Translations under genes and position numbers: made by a program
Notes under the pieces: generated by a model
The model's input: the letters and a program-made list of their open reading frames with translations, nothing else
Databases searched by the model: none
Told to the model about the DNA's origin: nothing
In this document: one piece after another, positions 25,511 through 33,251 of the stretch
Numbering within the stretch: position 1 is the stretch's first letter
Layout: each line of letters opens with the position of its first letter
Assembly (NCBI GenBank): GCA_944390715.1
Contig: CALXQS010000001.1
Span: 62,001-126,000, forward strand
Length of the DNA stretch: 64,000 nt
Source: an uncultured Duodenibacillus sp.
GTDB lineage: Bacteria > Pseudomonadota > Gammaproteobacteria > Burkholderiales > Burkholderiaceae_F
Direction of reading: 5' to 3'

Positions 25511-26053
25511 GGTGTTTGCTTCCTGAGTTTTCGCCCTTTGTATTTGCAAAAAATTTCGGGCGGGGTTGATGCTTAAACAAGCGTATTTTGCCATTGCGTG
25601 CAGCTTGGCTGCACAGGTCGAAAGCATTGATTCTCGCAGCAGTGCATCAAAAAAATTCCTCCTTCGCCAAAACCGCACGCAGAAAGCTTTTGGAAAAATC
25701 GAGCTGTTCAATTTTTCAACGTTTTAAATTCATCTCTTTTCTGCGGCGAATCAAGCCAATTAGGCACTTTCGGCAGTTACGATTTGTAAAAAACTACCTA
25801 AAATCCAGTCGTTGCGAGTGTGTCGATCTTTTCTGCACATGATGTTTATTCCAGTGAATTGTTCTGCAGTTCCGTATAAACAACAAAAGCTGATTTCCTC
25901 CCTCGAAGCCGGCTACCAAAACTGAGCAGATTCCTACGCAATCGCATTGACCAGCCTTGTCAGGCATCAGCTTGACGAAACTGATCCGGCGGACAGAACG
26001 GTGCAATGCCGTATCTGCACTTCCGGCCCCTGCGGCCCCAACTGGAGCTTTTT
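25511..26053. other. Gene-free divergent region between glmU and the YjiH-like gene
   Basis: About 540 bases separating two divergent units. AT-rich blocks at about 25690-25800 could be promoters for glmUS (leftward). The right end holds GGAG (26044-26047), the ribosome binding site of the YjiH-like gene. I find no coding frame with a plausible start signal, no tRNA and no strong hairpin. The role of the unusual length is unknown. Confidence 0.4.
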
Positions 26054-26740
26054 ATGACGACTGAAAATCCTGCGGAAAAGACCCCGCAAAACCTTCCTCA
26101 AATGCAAAAAGAGAAGGTAGGCGTGGGAGCATATGTTTCGCTCTTTCTGGCCATCAGCCTCTTTTCCGGCGTGTTCTATAAGATGCCCGAAGGATGGACC
26201 TGGCTGAGCGCCTTTGACTTCACCACACTGATCGGCAAATTCGGTACAGTGTTCGAATCAATAAACTTTGTGGGCAAAGGCGGCGTGAGCGCACGTCAGG
26301 CTTTTGCCTTTGCTCTTTCGCTCGTTCCGGGCGTAATGCTTGCCTTAGGCCTCTTGGAGGTGCTTTCTCACTACGGTGCTCTGCGTGCAGCCCAACAGCT
26401 CATGACCCCGCTGCTTCGCCCGATTCTCGGCGTGCCGGGCAACACGGGTCTGGCGCTCATCACTGACTTGCAAAGTACAGACGCCGGCGCCGCCCTGACC
26501 AAAGGACTTGCCGATACAGGCCTCATCACCAAGCAGAATCTCGTTGTGATGTGTGCTTGGCAGTATGCCGGCGCTGGTCTCATAAACAACTATTTTTCGA
26601 TCGCTTCGGCTCTGTTTGCCGCTTTCCTTGTACCGGTGTGGCTGCCGCTGGTGATCATGTTTGCCTTGAAGTTTGTCGGCGGTGCCCTTACCCGCTTTGT
26701 CCTCATGACTGTTTACAAGAAGGATTTCGAAAATGAGTAA
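26054..26740 (+). CDS. yjiH: YjiH-like nucleoside recognition (Gate) domain membrane protein
   Basis: A 228-residue inner-membrane protein. ATG 26054 has GGAG six bases upstream, so it is preferred to an upstream in-frame start at 26006. After a hydrophilic N-terminus there are about five helices with GVPGNTGLALITDLQSTDAGAA, a Gate/nucleoside-recognition domain signature, and WQYAGAGLINNYFSI. In E. coli YjiH pairs with YjiG near a peptidase gene; transport of a small molecule is suspected but unproven. Here it overlaps the next gene by eight bases, so the two are translated together and likely form a complex. Confidence 0.82.
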   Translation: MTTENPAEKTPQNLPQMQKEKVGVGAYVSLFLAISLFSGVFYKMPEGWTWLSAFDFTTLIGKFGTVFESINFVGKGGVSARQAFAFALSLVPGVMLALGLLEVLSHYGALRAAQQLMTPLLRPILGVPGNTGLALITDLQSTDAGAALTKGLADTGLITKQNLVVMCAWQYAGAGLINNYFSIASALFAAFLVPVWLPLVIMFALKFVGGALTRFVLMTVYKKDFENE

Positions 26741-27203
26741 TGCTGCCGCCACCACCTCCAAGAACCCTTTTGACATCTTCATTGCTGGTCTCAGAAAGGG
26801 CTTTGGCGTTGCCATCAACAATCTGATGCCCAACGTGATCATGGCTTTCGTTCTTGCCTACATCCTTCAGCTCTGGGGCGTACTGCAGTTCCTGGGTGAT
26901 CACTTAGGATGGCTGATGGGCATTTGGGATCTTCCGGGAGAAGCGCTGACCGTGCTGTGCGCAACATGGCTGAGCTGCGGCGCCGGCGTCGGCGTGGCCG
27001 CCTCACTGCTTGCTTCCGGGCACCTCACGCCGCACGACATTACCATCCTGTCTCCGGCCCTCTTGCTGATGGCTTCTCAGCTTCAGTACATGGGGCGCCT
27101 GCTCGGCGTAGCCGACTGCCCCAAAAAATACTGGCCATGGCTGATGGTCAACTCCCTGCTCATGGCAGGCATCGGCATGATGATCATGCGCTTTCTTGTG
27201 TGA
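26733..27203 (+). CDS. yjiG: YjiG-like membrane protein (SpmB-related)
   Basis: A 156-residue membrane protein with four to five helices. NPFDIFIAGLRKGFGVAINNLMPNVIMAFVL and the central ATWLSCGAGVGVAASLLASGHL segment identify the YjiG/SpmB half of the split nucleoside-recognition pair. It starts inside the end of the yjiH-like gene (eight-base overlap). Together they resemble a two-subunit carrier with the Gate domain in each subunit. Substrate and role are unknown. A strong terminator follows 27 bases after the stop. Confidence 0.82.
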   Translation: MSNAAATTSKNPFDIFIAGLRKGFGVAINNLMPNVIMAFVLAYILQLWGVLQFLGDHLGWLMGIWDLPGEALTVLCATWLSCGAGVGVAASLLASGHLTPHDITILSPALLLMASQLQYMGRLLGVADCPKKYWPWLMVNSLLMAGIGMMIMRFLV

Positions 27204-27229
27204 CGTCTAAGGTTTTTTGAATCCTTCTA

Positions 27230-27275
27230 AAAAAACCGCCGCACTGCAGGATGCCTTCTGCAGCGGCGGTTTTTT
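27230..27275 (+). terminator. Rho-independent terminator of the yjiHG-like pair
   Basis: A long hairpin with arms AAAAAACCGCCG...CTGCAG (27230-27248) and CTGCAG...CGGCGGTTTTTT (27258-27275), one small asymmetry and an eight-to-nine-base loop. The T run on the plus strand ends it. Confidence 0.92.
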
Positions 27276-27448
27276 GCTGCGAGCAGCACTTTCAAATGCA
27301 AACTAGGCAAGAGACTGTTCTTTGGGCAGGTGCCTGTTGCCTTCATATTTTTTCTTGAAACAGCCCATGCTGAGCGGCCGCCCTTGTCAGAAAACGGCGT
27401 CTCGCGCAAAATTCCAAGATCTGCCCCGCCCTGCAAGGTACTCAACCC

Positions 27449-28435
27449 ATGTCCAAAACCGACGATCTATCCGCCTGGCGCTGTTTCATCGTCTTTGCCA
27501 AAACAGGATCACTCACCGTTGCCGCAAAGGTGCTGCAACTAGAACCTTCGAGCGTCTCGCGCGCCATCGCAGGACTAGAAAAAGCTCTCGGCTGCAAACT
27601 CATACGCCACAATGCACGGCCGCTTCAATTAACAGAGGCCGGACAAGCGGCATTTAAGAGCATGCAGGCAATCCTGCGGGCACACGACTCCTTCATCGAA
27701 TCTGTTGCGAGCGAAGCCCGCTCCTTATCCGGCAGCATTCGCTTGTCGTCAGCGCCCGGCTTTGCTTCCCGGCGTTTGACGCCTATTTTGCAGAGCTTTC
27801 ACGAACTGCATCCTGAAATCAACATTGAAATGCTGACGGGATGCAAAGAAGCCGATGTACAGAAAGGACTGTGTGAAGTGGCCACGCTCACCGGCGAGCC
27901 TTCCTTGCCTGGGCTTATGTACATGAGCCGCGGGCGCAACGTCTACCTGCCTGTTGCAAGTCCCGACTATATCCTCAAACACGGCATGCCGCTGACGCCT
28001 TCAAGCCTGCGCACTCACACGGGCTACATCTACAACGGCCCTGTTCGAGGAGAAACCAAAGTTTTGCATCGAGGTCAAAGATCCGAAACTGTGAGCTTTG
28101 CCACAAACATTCGCTCCACAGACATTCTGGCGATACGCTCAGCAGTGCTCAGCGGCATGGGCGTAGCCGTCGACATGCCGCTCGTGCACATCTACGAAGA
28201 CCTTCTGCAAGAGCGCCTCATTCCGATTCTGCCCGGATGGTTTTTACCGCCTGTCGAGTGCTACATCGTCACAAGCCGCACGGCGTGGCACATGCGGCGC
28301 GTGCGCATTTTCCTTGAATGGTTTGCGCATTCCCTGCAGCGGCTTTTTGCCTCCTATGAGGCTCAAGTCTCAGCAATCGTAGGTCTGCCCAGAGACGATC
28401 ATCACCCGGCACGAGACAAAATCTTTCGCACTTAA
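27449..28435 (+). CDS. LysR-family transcriptional regulator
   Basis: A 328-residue regulator. The N-terminal winged helix-turn-helix is WRCFIVFAKTGSLTVAAKVLQ followed by SSVSRAIAGLEKALGCKL (residues about 8-45), and the rest forms the LysR substrate-binding domain with LSGSIRLSSAPGF at its start. Length is slightly above average (300). ATG 27449 has AAGG about 11 bases upstream. It points away from the yjiHG-like pair and converges on the symporter gene, so its target cannot be inferred from a divergent partner; the neighbouring symporter or the yjiHG pair are the candidates. The effector is unknown. Confidence 0.9.
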   Translation: MSKTDDLSAWRCFIVFAKTGSLTVAAKVLQLEPSSVSRAIAGLEKALGCKLIRHNARPLQLTEAGQAAFKSMQAILRAHDSFIESVASEARSLSGSIRLSSAPGFASRRLTPILQSFHELHPEINIEMLTGCKEADVQKGLCEVATLTGEPSLPGLMYMSRGRNVYLPVASPDYILKHGMPLTPSSLRTHTGYIYNGPVRGETKVLHRGQRSETVSFATNIRSTDILAIRSAVLSGMGVAVDMPLVHIYEDLLQERLIPILPGWFLPPVECYIVTSRTAWHMRRVRIFLEWFAHSLQRLFASYEAQVSAIVGLPRDDHHPARDKIFRT

Positions 28436-28483
28436 CCTTTGCGGCCCTTTCGGACGAATATGCTTTGCTCGCCGCACGCAAGG

Positions 28484-28517
28484 AAAAAAGGCGGCCCTTG
28501 CATAACAAGGAGCCGCC
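28484..28517 (-). terminator. Rho-independent terminator of the symporter gene
   Basis: On the minus strand the hairpin is GGCGGC-t-CCTTG, loop, CAAGG-g-CCGCC followed by six Ts (complement of 28484-28489). Arms occupy 28490-28500 and 28506-28517. It lies 24 bases after the symporter stop. Confidence 0.9.
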
Positions 28518-28541
28518 CCTTCATGGTTGCTCAGGCAATGA

Positions 28542-29996
28542 TCAGGACGCAGCCGTCTGCAGCTTGAGAGCCTGCCAGCGATGGTAGCGGGCGTTGCTCG
28601 TCGTCGGCAGCAGACTTCCAACAACCATGCTGCAGCCTGCCGCAATGAATCCGCCCAGCACAGAGGGAAATACTTCGCCGGCACTCGTGCAGGTGAGCAG
28701 CAGCCAGACCGAGCCGCCGACAAAAATTGACAGCCACGCGCCCTGGGTAGTTGAACGCTTCCAGTAAAGTCCCATCACGAGCGGCCAGAAGGCTCCCACG
28801 ACCGGGAATTGATAAGCCATGGCAACCATGTCGTAAATTGCCGTACCTTCAAACCAAAGGCTGTAGGACAAAACTGCCACGGCAAAACCTACCAGCGTCA
28901 TGCGCATGTAGCCAAGCTCTTTGCCTTCAATATTGACGAAGTTCTTGAGCACGTTTTCCACAAAAGTGGTCGCAGGCGCGAGCATCGTTGCCGAAGCCGT
29001 CGACATCACGGCACTGAGAACCGCACCGAAAAAGAGCACGCGCAGCCACCACGGCATGTAGTCGCGAATCAGCGTCGGCAACAAGCGCTGCGGATCGGTA
29101 CTGAGAAGCGCCTCTCCCACACCAGGCATGGCGAGCACCGCAGCGCACACGATGAACATCGGCACGAAGGCAAAAAAGATGTAGAAGAGCCCTCCGAGAA
29201 TCGGCCCGCGCACCGCCGTCTTTTCATCCTTGGCGCTCATCACGCGCTGAAAGACGTCCTGCTGCGGAATGGAGCCGATCATCATCGTGATCGCAGCCGA
29301 AACCCAGAAAAGCCAGCCATTGAGCGACATTTCAGGCCAGGGGTTGAAGAGATCCCGCGAGCTGGCGAAAGCCATCACATCGCCAAAGCTTCCAGCCATA
29401 TCGGTCGCGCATACAGCCACGGCAATAAGCCCTGCCACAATGATGATCATCTGGAAGAAGTCAGTCACTGCCACGGACCACATGCCGCCATAGACGGTGT
29501 AAAAGAGCACGACAAAAGTACCGATGGTCATGCCCAGAGACACGCTCACGGCACCTTCGGTAATCAGATTGAGCACAAGGCCCAGTGCGGCAATCTGCGC
29601 ACCCACCCAGCCCAAATAGGACAAGATGATGAAAAAGGCGCAGGCAAGTTCAATCTTCTTGCCATAGCGCTTGCGGTAAAAGTCGCCAATGGTCAGAAGA
29701 TCCATCTTGTAGAGCTTGCGGGCAAAAAACATGCCCACCAAAACGAGCGCCATTCCAGAGCCAAACGGTTCCTCAATGACTCCAGCAATGCCGCCCTCAA
29801 TAAAGCGGCCCGGAAGTCCGAGCACGGTTTCGCTGCCAAACCAAGTGGCAAACGTAGCCGTTATAACCATTGCCAGCGGAAGGGATCGCCCTGCCAAAGC
29901 GTAATCGGCGGTATTGCGTACGCGGCGAGCCGCCCACAACCCGATTCCGATCGAAACCAGCATGTACATGCAGACCAGTACGATCAGCGGCGTCAT
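28542..29996 (-). CDS. Sodium:solute symporter (SSS) family protein
   Basis: A 484-residue membrane protein with about 13 helices. ATG 29996 with AGGAGAGG just upstream is chosen over a longer frame to 30053. Diagnostic SSS segments are RNTADYALAGRSLPL near residue 30, FATWFGSETVLGLPGRFIEGG, FYRKRYGKK and the SSS motif region AVMSTASATMLAPATTF. Members import proline, pantothenate, solutes or short-chain acids with Na+; the exact substrate is not readable. It is transcribed alone from a long 5' region containing several hairpins and possibly an FNR-like half-conserved site at 30179-30192. Confidence 0.9.
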   Translation of the reverse strand: MTPLIVLVCMYMLVSIGIGLWAARRVRNTADYALAGRSLPLAMVITATFATWFGSETVLGLPGRFIEGGIAGVIEEPFGSGMALVLVGMFFARKLYKMDLLTIGDFYRKRYGKKIELACAFFIILSYLGWVGAQIAALGLVLNLITEGAVSVSLGMTIGTFVVLFYTVYGGMWSVAVTDFFQMIIIVAGLIAVAVCATDMAGSFGDVMAFASSRDLFNPWPEMSLNGWLFWVSAAITMMIGSIPQQDVFQRVMSAKDEKTAVRGPILGGLFYIFFAFVPMFIVCAAVLAMPGVGEALLSTDPQRLLPTLIRDYMPWWLRVLFFGAVLSAVMSTASATMLAPATTFVENVLKNFVNIEGKELGYMRMTLVGFAVAVLSYSLWFEGTAIYDMVAMAYQFPVVGAFWPLVMGLYWKRSTTQGAWLSIFVGGSVWLLLTCTSAGEVFPSVLGGFIAAGCSMVVGSLLPTTSNARYHRWQALKLQTAAS

Positions 29997-30299
29997 CGCA
30001 CCTCTCCTTAAAAAAAAGCGTAACGACGAAGGGATTTGTAGGAAGTCCTGCAACCTTCCGCGGCTTTTGTTTTTTGCGTTTCCGGCCGCTTCGTTTTTTG
30101 CAGTGCGCGCAGTATATGGATCTGTGAGAAAAAATGTGCCCGCTGGAGAAAATTTTTTTCCTGAAAATCGGCCAAACTTTCATCGATATCAAAAGTTGCC
30201 GTTTTTTTGGCCCTCCACCTAATCAAAAACTCCCAACCGAACCCAAAAAAGTGTTGTAAAAAGTTCCCCCTCCAGTCATCGAAGAAAACCTTGCAACTC
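29997..30299. other. Long leader region of the symporter gene, no gene
   Basis: About 300 bases (gene-free in total from 29997 to 30556) with strongly A/T-skewed homopolymer runs. It includes the AGGAGAGG ribosome binding site of the symporter (30001-30008). A partly FNR-like sequence TTCAT-cgat-ATCAA lies at 30179-30192, one mismatch from TTGAT-N4-ATCAA. No coding frame is convincing. Confidence 0.4.
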
Positions 30300-30438
30300 C
30301 TTCAATTAATTGAAGAAAATTGACTTTTTGATAGCGTCAATTTTTCGTCTTTTCTGCTTGGGCAGAAAAAGCCCTTCTCAGGCTTATCGTTTGATCTCTT
30401 GTGGGGCGTGATGCATGTTTGGACGCCTTGTGTCCAAA
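30300..30438. repeat. Row of five short inverted repeats
   Basis: Five different hairpins follow one another: CTTCAATT/AATTGAAG (30300-30315, perfect palindrome), AAAATTGAC/GTCAATTTT (30316-30324 and 30336-30344), TTTCTGC/GCAGAAA (30351-30357 and 30362-30368), AAGCC/GGCTT (30369-30373 and 30381-30385), and TTTGGAC/GTCCAAA (30418-30424 and 30432-30438). Their arms differ, so this is not a repeated unit such as REP. It lies between the Tim44-like gene's terminator and the symporter start. The role is unknown: a structured leader RNA, a small RNA, or a cluster of protein sites are possible. Confidence 0.55.
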
Positions 30439-30469
30439 AAATCCATGCCACTTCAAAAGCCGGCGGACA

Positions 30470-30532
30470 AAAAAAGACCGCGCTGCCGGCGGAAAGCACT
30501 CTTTCCGACAACAACGCGGCTTTTTAGCTTTA
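30470..30532 (-). terminator. Branched terminator of the Tim44-like gene
   Basis: On the minus strand an outer stem CCGCG/CGCGG (near 30526-30517 and 30482-30478) encloses an inner hairpin GGAAAG-AGTG-CTTTCC, and the structure ends in a run of seven Ts (complement of 30469-30475). It lies 25 bases beyond the stop codon. Confidence 0.65.
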
Positions 30533-30556
30533 GGTACGAAAGCCTAAAAAAGGGCC

Positions 30557-31561
30557 TTAGCTCTGCTGTTCGATCTGCTCAATTCCCGCAAGCAGCCAGC
30601 CTGTCGACTCATCAGTCTTCCTGACCAGCACCCAGCGTTCGTGCACTTCTTCAAACTCGCCGGCAATCTTCATGGCACCGTCAAACTCTACGACGGCCAC
30701 ATTTTCATTGCCTTCCTGCAGGATGCCCAGCAGATTAGCCGAAAGATTGATCACTTCCGAGCTCTGAGGCTCGCTGCCGCGTTCACGCAGCTTGTGGGTA
30801 ACGGCAATAAAGAAGTCGTCCGTTGTAAAGTCGCTGATTTCGACAACGTTGCCCGTATCCCATGCCTTTTGCAGCTTGACGAAATTTTCCTTGGCAACTG
30901 CCTCAAAGCCCGCTTTGTCAAATCCATCAGGAATAGCAGGGCCACTGGCTTCAGTCTGTCCAGCAGACGCTCCGCGGGAAAAAACATCCATGACGCTGCC
31001 GGGCGCCGCACCCACAGATCCCATCACCTGACCGGCGCTGCCGGCAGGCTGGGCAGCAGCAGGCTGCTGTGCTTCAAACCGAGGATTGCGCTCTTCATAC
31101 CGAGGCTCTTCACGAGACGGCGCTCCGTATCCGGCGGCTGCCGGAGCGGCTCTTTTTCCAGCAAAACGCGAAAGCACCAGGCGTGCAACAAAGAAAAGCG
31201 CCAAAACCAAGAGAGCCATCATGATGAACTGCCCGACTTCGGCGGAAATGCCCAATGCGCTCAAAAGCGCCGTAATGCCCAACGCCGCTGCCGCGCCCAT
31301 CAGCAAGCCGCGCCAGGGACTGGGCTTGGCGGCAGCTGCAGCACCTGCAGCGGGATTATTCGCAGCCGGACGCTGTGCTTGCTGCTGCTGGCGCTGGCCG
31401 GTTAAAGCCGGCGCCTGCTGCGGCGGCGTCGCCTGACGCAGCGCAGGAGCCGAACGTCCGAAAGACGCACCGCCCCCAAAACGGCGTGCAGCGTCTGCAT
31501 CCATCGCCGTTGTTATTAAAACAAGACCCACAGCAAAAATAGCCAGAAGGTTTTTCATCAT
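30557..31561 (-). CDS. Tim44-like domain protein, membrane anchored
   Basis: A 334-residue exported or membrane-bound protein. A signal sequence (residues 1-24, MKNLLAIFAVGLVLI...) is followed by a Gly/Gln/Ala/Pro-rich linker (25-80), two adjacent hydrophobic helices (about 85-130), another low-complexity linker, and a C-terminal Tim44 domain (about 205-331, FDKAGFEAVAKENFVKLQKAWDTGN). In mitochondria Tim44 tethers the import motor; the bacterial role is not known. DUF971-ubiE-Tim44 in this order is common in betaproteobacteria. It is 141 bases from ubiE, with an FNR-like palindrome in the gap, so it probably also has its own promoter. Confidence 0.85.
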   Translation of the reverse strand: MMKNLLAIFAVGLVLITTAMDADAARRFGGGASFGRSAPALRQATPPQQAPALTGQRQQQQAQRPAANNPAAGAAAAAKPSPWRGLLMGAAAALGITALLSALGISAEVGQFIMMALLVLALFFVARLVLSRFAGKRAAPAAAGYGAPSREEPRYEERNPRFEAQQPAAAQPAGSAGQVMGSVGAAPGSVMDVFSRGASAGQTEASGPAIPDGFDKAGFEAVAKENFVKLQKAWDTGNVVEISDFTTDDFFIAVTHKLRERGSEPQSSEVINLSANLLGILQEGNENVAVVEFDGAMKIAGEFEEVHERWVLVRKTDESTGWLLAGIEQIEQQS

Positions 31562-31644
31562 CTTTTAAAAGGTATCCAACCAGTCAAAAATTGTGTTTTT
31601 CCACGCACGCGCGGGAGTGTCTCCGCATTCTACGGGACAACGCC

Positions 31645-31670
31645 TTGTTTTTGATGTTCATCAAAAACAA
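31645..31670. promoter_or_regulatory. FNR/CRP-type palindrome upstream of the Tim44-like gene
   Basis: Perfect 12-base arms TTGTTTTTGATG and CATCAAAAACAA around TT. The core reads TTGAT-GTTC-ATCAA (31651-31664), an exact match to the FNR/Anr consensus TTGAT-N4-ATCAA. It lies 87 bases upstream of the Tim44-like start and 32 bases after the ubiE stop. A terminator role is less likely because no T run follows on either strand and the loop would be very small. Confidence 0.6.
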
Positions 31671-31701
31671 CTTTGTGTAAAAGTTTTTCTTTTAGATCAA
31701 A

Positions 31702-32466
31702 TCAAGCTTTTATGCCGATATGCAGAGCGCAGATGCCGAAAGTGAGATTAATCCATCTCACCTGATCCAGACCTGCCTCGCGCATCATCCCTGCAAGCGT
31801 CGGCTGATCAGGATGCATGCGGATTGATTCGGCAAGATACCTGTAGCTGTCAGCGTCGCCCGCCACCTTAGATCCCAACCAAGGCATGAAGACAAAGGAA
31901 TAAAAATCATACATAGGCTTGAGCCAGCGCTGACACCGGCTGAATTCAAGCACAACGACGCGTCCGCCCGAGCGCACCACGCGCGTCATTTCACGCAGCG
32001 CCCGCTCCTTGTGCGTCATGTTGCGCAAGCCGAAAGAGACAACAGCCGCATCAAAATAATTATCGGCAAAGGGCAGCGCCTCGCAGTCGCACTGCGCGAC
32101 ATGCGCTCTTGTTCCTGTAGCGTGCAGGCGCTTGAGCCCTTCGCCCAGCATTGAGCGATTGATGTCCGTTGCCCACACCTCGCCCTGCTCGCCGACGATC
32201 CTACCGAAACGAATGGCCAAATCGCAGGTTCCTGAAGCAATATCCAGAACGCGGCTGCCTCTTGTCAGGCCGACCTCCCGCACGCAGACACTCTTCCAAA
32301 ATCGATGCAGCCCCAGACTCAGCAAGTCGTTCATCAAATCGTAGCGGCGCGCAACAGAGTCAAAAACATGGCGCACATCTTCTTCTTTTTCGCTTTCGGG
32401 AACTTCTTTAAATCCGAAATGCGTTTGAGGATCTTTTCTATCCTGCTTATTGTTTTCTTCAGTCAT
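31702..32466 (-). CDS. ubiE: Ubiquinone/menaquinone biosynthesis C-methyltransferase
   Basis: A 254-residue SAM-dependent methyltransferase that methylates demethylmenaquinone and the C-2 position of the ubiquinone precursor. Family blocks are seen in order: FGFKEVPESEKEEDVRHVFDSVA at the N-terminus, YDLMNDLLSLGLHRFWK, SAM motif I VLDIASGTCDLAIRFG, and SFGLRNMTHKERALREM with EFSRC. It ends with the aromatic INLTFGICALHIGIKA typical of UbiE. It lies 29 bases after the DUF971 gene. This quinone supports both bd oxidase and anaerobic respiration. Identity is secure. Confidence 0.97.
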   Translation of the reverse strand: MTEENNKQDRKDPQTHFGFKEVPESEKEEDVRHVFDSVARRYDLMNDLLSLGLHRFWKSVCVREVGLTRGSRVLDIASGTCDLAIRFGRIVGEQGEVWATDINRSMLGEGLKRLHATGTRAHVAQCDCEALPFADNYFDAAVVSFGLRNMTHKERALREMTRVVRSGGRVVVLEFSRCQRWLKPMYDFYSFVFMPWLGSKVAGDADSYRYLAESIRMHPDQPTLAGMMREAGLDQVRWINLTFGICALHIGIKA

Positions 32467-32495
32467 GGAAATTCAAACTTGATTGCGACTCGATC

Positions 32496-32912
32496 TCACC
32501 GCTGATGTGATGGACAGGCAGCCTTGGGTTTTTCAGCAAAAGGCGCATTCGCAGGATCGTCTGGGTCGCGGCTTGCACCATGATCGGCAAGCTCCTTTAA
32601 GTACACCTCCCAGAGCTGATCCTTGTTTTGACCAAGTTCTGCCAAATAATCCCAGCTGTAGATGCCCGAATCGTGTCCGTCGGAAAAAATAAAACGCAAA
32701 GCATAGGTGCCGACGGGTTCAATGCCCTTGATGACGACATCTCGCTTGCCGACCTGAAGCTTTGCTTGATCGGGCGTATGTCCCTGCACTTCAGCCGAAG
32801 GTGAAAACACCCGCAGAAACTCAAAAGAAAACTCAAAGCTGCGGCCGTCCTCGAACGTAATGTCAAAACGGCGGCTCTTGTTGTGCAGACTCATGTCCAC
32901 GGGAACAAGCAT
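32496..32912 (-). CDS. DUF971 (gamma-butyrobetaine hydroxylase N-terminal-like) protein
   Basis: A 138-residue protein with the segments LHNKSRRFDITFEDG, FEFLRVFSPSAEVQGH and the C-terminal GIYSWDYLAELG, diagnostic for the DUF971 fold also found at the N-terminus of gamma-butyrobetaine hydroxylase. Bacterial stand-alone versions commonly precede ubiE and may bind iron-sulphur or zinc through histidines and cysteines; function is not established. Start 32912 has GAGG seven bases upstream; ATG 32894 (MSLHNKSRR) is an alternative. It is the first gene of a DUF971-ubiE(-Tim44) unit. Confidence 0.87.
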   Translation of the reverse strand: MLVPVDMSLHNKSRRFDITFEDGRSFEFSFEFLRVFSPSAEVQGHTPDQAKLQVGKRDVVIKGIEPVGTYALRFIFSDGHDSGIYSWDYLAELGQNKDQLWEVYLKELADHGASRDPDDPANAPFAEKPKAACPSHQR

Positions 32913-33075
32913 GACAAAACCTCAATACAAACGTTTATCTGCGCGGCAGCAAAAGGCAGACGCTGGAAAACGGCAACGGCCGCCTCGCGATGTTGCTGCA
33001 AAACAAAAAGCAAAACAGATGCTGTCTCTGTTTGCCTGCCGCGAAGGCGAAATTTTACCTGCCCGCGTCAGATCA

Positions 33076-33108
33076 TAAAAAATCCCCGCAAATCAAAGAC
33101 CTGCAGGG
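33076..33108 (-). terminator. Terminator after tRNA-Arg
   Basis: On the minus strand CCCTGCA (complement of 33102-33108) pairs with TGCGGGG (33084-33090) with one G-T pair, followed by ATTTTTT. It lies 11 bases beyond the 3' CCA of the tRNA. Confidence 0.75.
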
Positions 33109-33118
33109 AAGGGCATCT

Positions 33119-33194
33119 TGGTGCCGCCGGCGGGACTCGAACCCACATCACAGCCTTCGGAGGGCCATATTCTATCCAGTTGAACTACGGCGAC
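33119..33194 (-). tRNA. tRNA-Arg (CCG anticodon)
   Basis: A complete 76-base cloverleaf on the minus strand. The acceptor stem is GTCGCCG/CGGCGGC with one T-G pair, the D arm GTTC...GAAT, the anticodon stem TGGCC/GGCTG around the loop CTCCGAA (U33, anticodon CCG reading CGG arginine codons), a four-base variable region, and the T arm GTGGG-TTCGAGT-CCCGC. The discriminator is A and the CCA end is encoded. A terminator follows closely. It sits between priA and the DUF971 gene. Confidence 0.96.
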
Positions 33195-33251
33195 TAGAGG
33201 GCGACATTATACAGGCCGCAAGAAACAAATACCTGATCGAAGAAAGCGATG

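Noticed and set aside
25588-26006. Short frames in the glmU upstream gap on both strands
   Set aside because: None has a start signal or protein-like composition.
32911-33078. 55-codon plus-strand frame rich in Lys and Gln (MTKPQYKRLSARQQKADAGK...) starting head to head with the DUF971 gene
   Set aside because: Its ribosome binding site is weak, it has no recognised family, and it covers the region between DUF971 and the tRNA. It stays possible but unsupported.
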